Shown here: positions 1 to 8,976 of the stretch, one piece after another | How positions within the stretch are numbered: position 1 is the first letter of the stretch | Layout: every line of letters begins with the position of its first letter | Origin: Phaeoceros laevis | Taxonomy: Eukaryota; Anthocerotophyta; Anthocerotopsida; Notothyladales | Direction: 5' to 3' | Length of the DNA: 42,298 nucleotides | Assembly: GCA_049999765.1 (NCBI GenBank) | Contig: JBNGIQ010009217.1 | Location: 42,545 to 84,842 of the forward strand | Position numbers and translations under genes: made by a program | Notes under the pieces: model-generated | Seen by the model: only the letters and a program-made list of their open reading frames with translations | Told to the model about the DNA's origin: nothing | Database searches by the model: none

Positions 1-108
1 TTGGTGCCAGTTTGAGTTGTGAAAACTTGAGAGAACTCATGAGGGGCCTGGTCGAGAGAAAAACTTGGAGTTAGCTTCGAGGCGAGTAGGGCATGAAGGA
101 TCAGAGGC

Positions 109-611
109 CTAGTGAGATCCTTGGCAGTTGCAGCATAGAGGGGAAGCCACCTTACAGCCCGAAGCTGGATGAGGCCCCCCACAATTCACACAACGCTTCA
201 CGCTCCTGCAGAAGGTCTGAGTGTGGCCAAAACGTTGACACCTGAAGCATTGAGTAGGGCGGGCATTGGGGACAAAAGGTGTCACCCGCAGCATGCGCCC
301 CTGCAAAGCAAGGCCGCGCCGAAGAATTGCACACACAGAATCCTCATCAGGGAGGGATACCAGAACAGACGAATGCCGCTTGGTAGAAAGATCCCGGAGG
401 AGCCACCGAGGCTCATCTTCGAAAGTGATGTCATTGTCTTCGAAAACTTCTTCCTTGAATTCTGCCATTGATAAGCTGAGAGGGACATCATGAACCACAA
501 TTTGATGATGACGAATACGTGGAGTTGAGATGTGGGAGAAGGATGAAAAAGCCGTTGGACCCAAACACAAGCTGACTTAATAACTTCATCACGCACGGCC
601 TCCCCCTCCAT
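109..611 (-). mobile_element. Decayed gag-like ORF1 of a non-LTR (LINE) retrotransposon
   Basis: The minus strand encodes a CCHC zinc-knuckle region typical of I/Jockey-type LINE ORF1 proteins. It contains CFRCQRFGHTQTFC, then CVNCGGPHPASGC, then a final CCNCQGSH. Such proteins bind the element's RNA. The ORF has no ATG in this frame. The ATG at 611 opens a different frame (starting MEGEAVRDEVIK) that would have to shift into the knuckle frame near 540-570. A TAG at 109-111 follows the last knuckle, and the frame beyond it still reads like family sequence for about 20 codons. No reverse transcriptase is visible, since the element would continue off the left edge. I read this as a dead 5' end of a LINE. 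Assignment to the I/Jockey clade rests on the knuckle pattern only. Confidence 0.72.
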
Positions 612-1243
612 AATGATGCCTAGCGACGTGCGAAACTTTTGAACTGCTTGAATCTTGCTTGAATCTTGACTGGTGAAATGAGATCCCCACCATCTGCTGC
701 ATGGAGAGCCCCCTTAATTTTATCCCAATTTTATCCCTCAACTCCGCATGTGATAAATGCTGGGGATAGACCCCGTCCTTGAATTATCCCTCAACTCCGC
801 ATGTGATAAATGCTGGGGATAGACCCGTCCTTGAATCTGACAAGTTCTTGATTGGAAGTTTTGACAGGCTTGCGAACATCGACTGCGATGGGACCATCTT
901 TATCAAATGGATAAGGGCTGTCATGTGGTTCGAAAAGTAATCGTCTGTGTCTTATTCTTCCCAGCGACAATAGGGGAGGGCAATCTTTGAATAATCGACT
1001 GCACTTTGCTCGGCGTAGATCTCCACGCCGTTTCCGGTGACAAGAGCATAGAGTATAAAGAACACTGAATGCTAAATGCTAGTAGAATGCTAGATCCGGT
1101 CTGGAATCTTCTCCCCTCTAGCATTCTCGAGGAACGTTTCATATGTCTCTATCCAAATAGTCGCAGTCTGTGCATTTACAACAACCCCTCCTGCCCAAGT
1201 TCCAGGGCAGCAGATTCATAGTCTACCAATTCCGTTTCCAGGT
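612..1243. other. Intergenic stretch between the LINE remnant and the rhodanese gene
   Basis: No coding region can be supported here. Short minus-strand ORFs lack any recognisable motif. The stretch holds a 53-bp tandem duplication (731-835) and an 11-bp direct repeat near 650. It probably includes the 3' flank of the rhodanese gene, which ends at 1244. Confidence 0.5.
731..835. repeat. Tandem duplication of a 53-bp unit
   Basis: Positions 731-783 and 784-835 are two adjacent copies of the same sequence. They differ by one base in a run of C (53 versus 52 bp). The near identity implies a recent slippage or assembly-level duplication. It lies in non-coding sequence. Confidence 0.9.
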
Positions 1244-3888
1244 TTAAGGGTTCAGGAGGAACATCGCCCTGCAAAAATTGCAGACTTTTGAGGCTGGATT
1301 CCAGGCATCTTGCAAACCAAATCCCAACCAAAGCTTCCTAAGGCAATCTTTCCAGTTTGGTGGACTCACAGCTCTGAAACTCTCATATGGCAGCACATCA
1401 AAGTCAAGCCGCCAGCCGTATGATCCATTAGCATAGACATAGCACCTGCAAAATTTCACATAACCTGCTGTGACCATCACTGTCTGAGAACACCTGATGG
1501 CACCCATGACATGCAAACAGTCACTACAGCACAGCAAAACTCAAGTGCAGTAGGTTAAGCAATAAATTACAGATAAAGTAAATGCAACCACTAGATCTCT
1601 AGATTTCCAGCAGGACACCACTTTTTTCCATCTCCTTTTATGACCTTCCAGTCCACTGCATATTGTATAGTAATTTGACATTCCATGCTCCAAGAAAGAT
1701 GTATGTAATTTCATAGAACNNNNNNNNNNNNNNNNNNNNNNNNNNNNNNNNNNNNNNNNNNNNNNNNNNNNNNNNNNNNNNNNNNNNNNNNNNNNNNNNN
1801 NNNNNNNNNNNNNNNNNNNAGTTTGACCTGCTTAGCGAATAAAACAAATGTTAAGTTCTCAAAAAAGCACTAGTTGGACCGAGTGCAAGGTGCACAATTC
1901 ATGTTAGACGCTGCTAGAGCATAACTGCATTGCCTGTCCTCCGTGTCCAAGTGTACATCAGGACAAGAAGTTAGGAGATACCGTAGAGGATAATAGTGTC
2001 ACCAAACTGGAATTTTGGAAAATGGTACTTTTTCTCCCAGTCCTCACAGCTTGTTGCTAATGCTCGAGGCCACTCTTCCACTGCAGACAATGACACAGGA
2101 GGATTAGGTGCTGCGGTTTAGCAAATTTGTCTTCGAGACTTGGAGTTGCTATGAAACATTTCCATGCCTCAAAAGTGCGTCAAAAGATAGACCCCACCAA
2201 GCAACGGTCCACTTTCACAAGGTTATTAAGACCCCACAAGCATACAACCTTAGATTAAAGCCCCACANNNNNNNNNNACCTTAGATTAAAGCCCCACAAC
2301 AAATCCCATGGTCAAAGGAAAACCACTGGCTCCACCCAAAGTCAGCTTGTCAACATGTATCAACCACAAAGGGCACCCCTTCGTTATCATAGGTCAAGAC
2401 ATTTCATCTTGAGGACTTCCTATGGCATGACTTGAACACTTATTCACTGTCATGAACATGCGGTGTTAGCTTGAACCCAGTTGTATTAAGCCACAGACGA
2501 ATTACAAGATGCCATGAAGGGTGCACAGACCTGGAAGATGTAACGACCCTTCAATGAAACCATACAATGCCCTCTCGTCGTGTCTCCGGACATCGACTAG
2601 AAGTAGTCTCTCCGGAGATGCTACACAGTTTACTTCATTAATTGAAGCTTTGTAGAGTAAAAGAGCAACCGCATCCCTGCATCTTGCTAACACCCGTGAG
2701 CATAGGGCAGAACACGTATTGCCACGACACTACACAAGCCGTTATCACAAGGACAACTGCAGGCAGCCTAATCAGAAGCACTTGCAATTCACCTAACTAG
2801 CCTTATACTGCCTTCGGAATACCTGCTCAAATATTTAGGCTGGACCAGGCTAGGGCTCTGCATTGCTGACAGGTACCCCACAAGCCCCCCATCCACGGCA
2901 CAACTCCTAAAAATAACCAAACATCGAGTAACGTCAGAACAGTCAATAGATGGTGTTGAAGCCTGTTCTGTGCACAATCCCGAATCAAAAACCAATGACC
3001 CAACCACCAGTTTCTTTGTCAAGAGAGCGGGGTGTTCAGCACAGAGTCACAACCGCCGCAGCACGCTAAACAGAACTCAACTGCTAGACTGAGAAACAGT
3101 GCAGACAAGAAACAAGACATTCCTTTCTTTGATTTCTCATGCACCAACGTATGGCCACTTTTCAAAAGAGCTAGCTATCGTGCTATGGCTGGACTGATTG
3201 CAAACTTGACAAAATATTGACGTTTAACTTCGAGCTAGAACAAAACAGCAGGTACCCACTGTAGCCGACCTCCGAAGCTGCAGCTGCAGCTCGCTGAGCT
3301 CTCCTGCCTGTAGTGGAAAGGAACAGTAGCAAATCACCCCTATCAGGATGCTTGAGGGATGGAAATCGCCTACCCCACTGTCTGTTTGCCGAGTCCAAGC
3401 ACAGCCTTATCTCGGGCTCTGCATCAACCTTTCATAATCAACATGGGAGTGCAGAAACCTTGACAACCATGATCACATCAAATACCTGGTGGACTTGCTG
3501 CCTTGTCCGAAACAGCAACATGAAGAACCAAGGCAACTAGCAGAAGGGTTAGACTACTACCAGGAATGTTGACTGTCCGGCCGCCAGGAAAGGAGTCAGG
3601 TAGCACATTTCCCGGAAACCGAACATCGATAACCAAGTAAGGGATGGAATCCAGCTTCAGCAGTTTTAACAGCGCCAGAGGTGAAATTGACACAAAAGGG
3701 GGATGATCCACAGGCCTATGTGGCATGGTCAGCTGGCCCTTCCGCTGTGAGAGAATATCTTTGCGCTTGGCTAGCACGCTTCGCAGCTGTCTGACGCAAA
3801 ATGCAACTAAAGCGATTTGCAGAAGGAAGGTGAGCGAGCCCCCAACATTGTGCACCCGAAGACCTCCTCTCTCCTCCGCACCTTTCAT
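1244..3888 (-). CDS. Membrane-anchored protein with two rhodanese-like domains (spliced, one exon missing in a gap)
   Basis: I assembled this from frame-consistent GT-AG exons: 3561-3888, 3256-3418, 2531-2682, 1982-2080 and 1244-1445 (stop TAA). The start is the first ATG after an upstream stop. Residues of about 15-32 form one hydrophobic membrane segment, followed by a basic stretch. Domain 1 has YLVIDVRFPG and FPGGRTVNIP, then WGRRFPSL and a substrate-loop position reading STTGRRAQRAA, so the catalytic Cys of CxxGxR is Ser. Domain 2 has RLLLVDVRRHDERALYGFIEG, SLHLPVEEWPRAL, EKKYHFPKFQFGD and a C-terminal YANGSYGWRLD. The exon that should carry the second active loop would start in phase 1 and end in phase 2. 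It is not found and probably lies in the 100-N gap at 1720-1819. Rhodaneses transfer sulfane sulfur, but domain 1 looks non-catalytic. I do not recognise an angiosperm orthologue. Confidence 0.78.
1720..1819. other. Assembly gap of 100 N
   Basis: A run of exactly 100 N is usually a placeholder of unknown length. It falls in an intron interval of the rhodanese gene, where one exon (second active-site loop) is missing from the readable sequence. Confidence 0.95.
2247..2298. other. 10-N gap flanked by an identical 21-bp sequence
   Basis: Ten N (2268-2277) are flanked on both sides by the same 21 bases (2247-2267 and 2278-2298). This is what an unmerged overlap between two contig ends looks like, so the gap may be artificial. 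It lies in an intron of the rhodanese gene. Confidence 0.85.
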
Positions 3889-4616
3889 ACTTTCTCCTGA
3901 TACCCACAATTACATTCGCCTCTTCATGGCTGGGGAAGACCTCAGAGACCTGATACTAGCAGGTATCCGACGTTGCCGTTCAAGAGAGTGCTAAGCCTCA
4001 GCAGCGTCCTTGTTCTACCAGTTTTTACACACGCCTTGCTAAAACCGTGGGCCGGCTGGCAGCTCACGCGTGCTTGTTCAACCTGTCCAGGGGCATCGCG
4101 ATTGGAATGAAGGCCGTTCTCACCAAGTGCCTCTGCGCAGCCAGCGTCCCCTCGCCGCCGAATCCGGCTCCGCAACTTACAGTGTGACGCTAGTAAAGCG
4201 GAACAGTGCAGTGCTTTCCTCTACCAATGTCATTTTAGGAGCCCAGGACACTTCGCTATGACTTGGTCACAGATGCGCGCCACAACCCATCTAGCACCGA
4301 AAGTGACGGAAGTGCTTCTGCTTAGTGACTTGCTGTCGCAGGCCCGGACGCCCCCTGGCCCCTCGCGGCCTGATGCATTTGTTTGCTATGAGGATATGTA
4401 CAGACATGATCTGCGCCACATTACGCATCACCGAATCCGAGGTCTGTTGGAAGCCCTTCGCATGCCTGCCCACGACGGTGGATTACTGTGTCCTTCTGAG
4501 CAAAAACTCTTTGAGTTCCCTCACCCCATGGAGGCAAGGTACCGTATGAGGTAGCCATGGGCAGCTGCCGTGGTGGCAGTCTACTATTGTGTTGAGCTTC
4601 GTCGGCCTCGGAACCT
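3889..4616. promoter_or_regulatory. Divergent intergenic region between rhodanese and PPR genes
   Basis: About 730 bp separate the minus-strand rhodanese ATG (3888) from the plus-strand PPR ATG (4617). Both promoters and 5' untranslated regions must lie here. I see no clear TATA box or other element that I can defend, and the short ORFs inside have no recognisable motif. Confidence 0.5.
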
Positions 4617-7289
4617 ATGACGCTTGCATCGTCGCCGCGATTGCGAGGTATGGTCTGCAAGTTCATGTCAAGGAGAGGACGTTTTGCAGCGTGCTATCAC
4701 AATGTTGGCCTCGTGAAACCTCAGTCCTTCCGGAGAGCTGCCAAGTATGTCAAGCAGTCTGATGGAGAGCCCGTCTGTTTGCAACAGATTTCATCGCATA
4801 ATGTGGCCAGAGCTGTGAAGGATGATGCCGACAGACACTCCCAGCTGGCAACCTGGGGCGAGCATCTTTCTACCTGTGGCAAACCAAGTACCCACGAGCA
4901 GCTCGCTGAAACTGTTCAAGCTTTACATATTCTGGTGGAGCAGGGATGCTATGTTGATAGCTCTCTCCTCTATCGTGCTCTTAGGGGATGTGTTTCGCAG
5001 AAGAATTTGTTTATTGGCAGTCGCGTTCACGCGCTTACTGTCGAAAGTGGGTACGAGTCCAACGCGTTGCTGGCGAGTCAGATCATCAGTATGTACGCCT
5101 CTCACGGGAGGTTGAAGGATGCAATGCATGTATTCTCCAAAGTGGCTGCACCGAACACCTTCACGTGGTACTCCATCATTTCGGCACATGCTGAACACGA
5201 AGAACCGACCCAGGCTATCAATCTCTATCGGCAGATGCGACAATCGACCGTGAAGCCGAACAGCTATGTAATTGTATCAGTCCTCAAGGCGTGTGCCAGT
5301 ACAGCAGATTTGCGTTCCGGCAAGGAGGTCCATGCTGACATACTGGGCAGTGCTGTGGAAACCGATATTTTTGTGAGCAACAATCTTGTGAACATGTATG
5401 CAAAATGTGGGAGCTTGGAGGATGCTCGCAGAGTGTTTGACAGATTGACAACAAGAGATGTGGTGACCTGGAATGCCATGATGGGAGGATATGTGCAGCA
5501 TGGTCTTAGTCAACAAGCCCTTGATCTCTATTCAAGTATGCAAAGAGAAGCCCTGACTCCAGCTGGTCGTGTTACCTTTGTGTGTCTCGTCCAAGCATGT
5601 GCAAGCCTTGGAGCATTGCATCAGGGGCAGCAGCTCCATGCTCAAATTCAGAAACAAGGACTAGAAGATGATGTAGTGGTCGGCAGCGCCTTAGTGGACA
5701 TGTATGCGAAGTGCGGGAGCTTGGAAGATGCTCGGGCAGTGTTTGACCAGTTACCCAATAGAAATATCGTAACGTGGAATTCTATGATTGCAGGGTATGC
5801 TCGACACGGGCTTGGTCAAGAAGCACTTGCTCTTTATGCAAGCATGCAAAGGGATGACATGACTTCAGGCGATCATGTCACACATACTTGCCTCTTGCAA
5901 GCATGTGCAAGTGCCCGTGCTTTGCATGAGGGCCGGCAGCTTCATGTACAGATTCAAGAAAGGGGACTAGAGTCGGATGTAGTAGTTGCCAATAGCCTGA
6001 TAGACATGTACGCAAAATGCGGATGCTTAGAGGATGCCCGAAGAGTGTTTGACAGACTGCCGACAAGGACTATCGTGACATGGAATGCCATGATCACAGG
6101 ATATACTCAGCATGGGCTTGGACAAGAAGCTCTGGCTCTCTATGCAAGTATGCAACAGGACAGCTTAACTCGTGCTGATCATGTCACATTTGTGTGCCTC
6201 TTGCAAGCATGTGGTGGTGTTGGAGCTCTCTATCAGGGGAAGCACCTCCATGCTGAAATTCAGCGGCAAGGACTGGATGCTTGTGTAGTTATTGGTAACT
6301 GCCTTGTCGACATGTATGCGAAATGCGGGAGCTTAGGGGATGCACAAAGTGTGTTTGACAGATTGCCCACTAGGGACGTAATGTCATGGACTGCTTTGCT
6401 GAATGGTTATGCTGTACAAAGTAGGGGGCGAATGGCAATTCTGTGTTTTGAGGAGATGCGGCAGCAAGGTGTGGAACCTGATGGTGCAACCTTCGTTTGC
6501 CTCCTTGTAGCATGCAGCCATGAGGCCCTTGTAGATGAGGGCAAAAAATATTTTAAAATGATGGTTGAAGACTATGGGATTGGGCCCACTATTTCTCACT
6601 ACAACTGTATGGTTGATCTTCTTGGACGGTCAGGTCATCTTGATGAAGCGGAAAGCATGTTGGGAATGATGCCATTTCAAAGTGACGCAGTGGGGTGGAC
6701 ATCTTTACTATGTGCATGCAAAAGCCATGGGGACATTGATCGTGGAGTGCGATGCTTCAACCACCTGGTTACATTGGAACCTGACAACGCAACTGCGTAC
6801 ATGCTCTTGGCTAATCTCTATGCTAATGCAGGCCGATGGAAAGAAGTAGATGGTGTAGAGGATTTGCGGAAGTTGGCAGGTGCATGGAAGAAGCCTGCAA
6901 AGGCCTGCATTGAAGTGAAGAACAAGGTGCATGAGTTCGCAGTCGGAGAAGAGAGGGCCGATGTTTCAACAAAGCTGAGAAGCATGAAACTGAAGTTGAA
7001 AGATGGAGGCCATGTGCCCCATACAGAGTTGGTGCTGAAGGCCTTGCCTGAAACTGAAAAAGAAGATGCGTTGTGTGGGCATGCCGAGAAACTAGCTTTG
7101 GCATATGGACTGATTACTACTTCAGACAGCACAACCTTGCTCGTTACCAAGAATCTTCGGATGTGCAATGACTGCCATAGTAGCACCAAGGTCATGTCAC
7201 GCCTCGAGAGGCGAGAAATTATTGTTAGAGATGCACACCGTGTGCACCGTTTTGTGGATGGATCTTGTTCATGTGGGGATCGGCATTGA
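4617..7289 (+). CDS. PLS-class PPR protein with KP-type DYW domain ending DRH
   Basis: An intronless 890-residue ORF with a genuine ATG start. The first ~40 residues are Arg/Ser-rich with few acidic residues, which suits an organelle targeting peptide. About five PLS triplets of ~100 residues follow (for example LVNMYAKCGSLEDARRVFD), then E1/E2-like repeats. A 136-residue DYW-type domain (755-890) ends the protein. Its PG box reads AWKKPAKACIEV. The zinc/catalytic motif is HAE (His822, Glu824) with CNDC (Cys850, Cys853). The last three residues are DRH, not DYW. Canonical DYW domains deaminate C to U in organelle transcripts. The KKPA/HAE/DRH combination matches, as I recall, the DYW:KP class proposed for U-to-C editing. 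All putative zinc ligands are present, so the gene looks functional. A trace of the WW relatives' N-terminal block survives as HSQLATWGE. Confidence 0.93.
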   Translation: MTLASSPRLRGMVCKFMSRRGRFAACYHNVGLVKPQSFRRAAKYVKQSDGEPVCLQQISSHNVARAVKDDADRHSQLATWGEHLSTCGKPSTHEQLAETVQALHILVEQGCYVDSSLLYRALRGCVSQKNLFIGSRVHALTVESGYESNALLASQIISMYASHGRLKDAMHVFSKVAAPNTFTWYSIISAHAEHEEPTQAINLYRQMRQSTVKPNSYVIVSVLKACASTADLRSGKEVHADILGSAVETDIFVSNNLVNMYAKCGSLEDARRVFDRLTTRDVVTWNAMMGGYVQHGLSQQALDLYSSMQREALTPAGRVTFVCLVQACASLGALHQGQQLHAQIQKQGLEDDVVVGSALVDMYAKCGSLEDARAVFDQLPNRNIVTWNSMIAGYARHGLGQEALALYASMQRDDMTSGDHVTHTCLLQACASARALHEGRQLHVQIQERGLESDVVVANSLIDMYAKCGCLEDARRVFDRLPTRTIVTWNAMITGYTQHGLGQEALALYASMQQDSLTRADHVTFVCLLQACGGVGALYQGKHLHAEIQRQGLDACVVIGNCLVDMYAKCGSLGDAQSVFDRLPTRDVMSWTALLNGYAVQSRGRMAILCFEEMRQQGVEPDGATFVCLLVACSHEALVDEGKKYFKMMVEDYGIGPTISHYNCMVDLLGRSGHLDEAESMLGMMPFQSDAVGWTSLLCACKSHGDIDRGVRCFNHLVTLEPDNATAYMLLANLYANAGRWKEVDGVEDLRKLAGAWKKPAKACIEVKNKVHEFAVGEERADVSTKLRSMKLKLKDGGHVPHTELVLKALPETEKEDALCGHAEKLALAYGLITTSDSTTLLVTKNLRMCNDCHSSTKVMSRLERREIIVRDAHRVHRFVDGSCSCGDRH

Positions 7290-8976
7290 CAAACTGGCGG
7301 AATACAAGTGTGGCGGCAGCTGACAGGGATAGGAGCGTTAGAACTTATGATGTCTCATATTAGCTACATCTCACAGTAGCTGTGGTACTCTGAGGCTGTC
7401 AATGACCTGGATGAGGCCAAGCCTAGCCAACGAAATGTGTATGGTTGCACAAAAGGCTGGTCAGCATGACCATGGCCCTCCAGGCATCGTTGAGATTTGC
7501 CCGACATGTTCACCCAGCGAGTGCCAAGGGCCATAGTGACTTCTCATCTTCTATTTTGAACTGGCTCGCCCCGTGGTGAAGCACTGTGACATCAGAGAAT
7601 GTGGTTTGGAGCAAATCAGAAAAGAGTGGCACTATGCCTGAAGGAGATGGCTGCAAGGTTGAAATAATATATCCCGAGTATTTGCCCACCTGCAGCAGCC
7701 AGAAACACATGACGGTCTGTAGCTATGGAATGGGACGGGACGTTACAGTGAGTGGTTCCTCCAGCACATGTGTTTCCGAGCAACCTTACATTCAGAATAC
7801 AGTGGAACAACTGCTACCAGAATCCATGACTGCAGGAGCCACGTGTTGCCTAACAACCTTGTATGCATAAAACGATAAAACATTGGCACAACTGGATAGC
7901 ACAATACGTCATAATATAACTGGATAGCAGAACGCAAACCACTAAAACCACCGCAACAACCCACCAGGACTTACAAATCTGGAATGGAGCCATCGGACGA
8001 AATTCAAGATGTTACAGCGATAAACAAGAGTGGTTACTCGCAAGAAACCAACCAGGACTTTCTCTACTTTTGGTCATTCAGCGACAACACAATTATACAA
8101 GAGCTCACACAAGGGCAGTAGGTAGGTAGGTAAACAGGTAGGTAGTAGGTAGGTAGTAAGCAGGTAGGTAGTAGGTAGGTAGTAAGCAGGAGGTAGGTAG
8201 GTAAACAGGTAGGCAGTAGGTAGGTAGTAAGCAGGTAGGTAGTAGGTAGGTAGTAAGCAGGNNNNNNNNNNAGGTAGTAAGCAGGTAGGTAGTAGGTAGG
8301 TAGTAAGCAGGTAGGTAGATAGCATTAGGTAGGACACTCACACTGAGTCGAGTACGCATACGCAGCCTACTTGTTGCCCGGGTGGCCCGCGCCCAGATCG
8401 GTAAAAATCATTCATTCATGGAGGAGGAAGTACAGACTTTATTACGTGCGTGACGGCGAAACGTCCACATGTTTCTCCTTTTTTGGATAGATCTATCATC
8501 CCTCGGTAGAGGAGAGGGCCGATGTTTCAACAACAGATGCGGAGATCTAGCAACGTTAGAAGGATCATACAATGTGGAGGAAGGCACGAGAATATATTCT
8601 GTCATAGTTGAACCATGTCATGATTGTGGGCATGGAAATGGCGGGAAATCCCATTTCTGGTCAGTCACAGGATCTCGTTTTCGGGAGGGCGGTGTGGCGG
8701 TGTCTGAATTCTGGTCACATGGATGGTCGGGGCATGGTACAGTATGCAGGTGCACGTCATGTATCGGTTGCGGGGTGCTCGTTTATGGTGGCACAACAAT
8801 TGATGCATGCCGTGGGGATGCACTACGCAGGTGCCCGTCTGCATTTTGGGACTCGAAGTCTCCACACGAGGTGCGCACACTGGGATTTTGAACTTCTCAA
8901 GGAATGAGCTGGAAGGGGACGATAAACGGTGAAGAGGCCTCTCCACGATTTCGCACATGAAGATCCTGCTCGATTG
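7290..8976. other. Long intergenic region with a minisatellite and no supported gene
   Basis: This holds the 3' flank of the preceding PPR gene, a GTAG-rich minisatellite (8118-8320), and the 5' flank of the next PPR gene. A 22-bp block at 8512-8533 is identical to DYW-coding sequence at 6951-6972. Short ORFs on both strands lack recognisable motifs. Confidence 0.55.
8118..8320. repeat. GTAG-rich minisatellite, ~26-bp unit, with a 10-N gap
   Basis: The array is built from a higher-order unit of about 26 bp made of GTAG/GTAGG blocks ending in TAAGCAG. The left end has variant units containing AAACAG. Ten N at 8262-8271 interrupt it, as expected where short-read assembly fails in a repeat. Minus-strand ORFs through it encode only Leu-Pro-Thr-Tyr repeats and are not genes. 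Confidence 0.92.

Noticed and set aside
6818-7195. 125-codon minus-strand ORF, and similar long minus-strand ORFs under every PPR gene
   Set aside because: They recur at the same place in each PPR repeat or DYW domain as shadows of the coding strand.
8118-8320. Possible CRISPR-like array
   Set aside because: Units are directly adjacent with no unique spacers, and the DNA is from a plant nucleus.
8074-8359. Minus-strand ORFs rich in Leu-Pro-Thr-Tyr repeats
   Set aside because: They are translations of the GTAG minisatellite, open in several frames, and contain an N gap.
8929-8976. Start of the double PPR gene at GTG 8929
   Set aside because: Plant nuclear genes start at ATG. The aligned paralogue supports ATG 8977.
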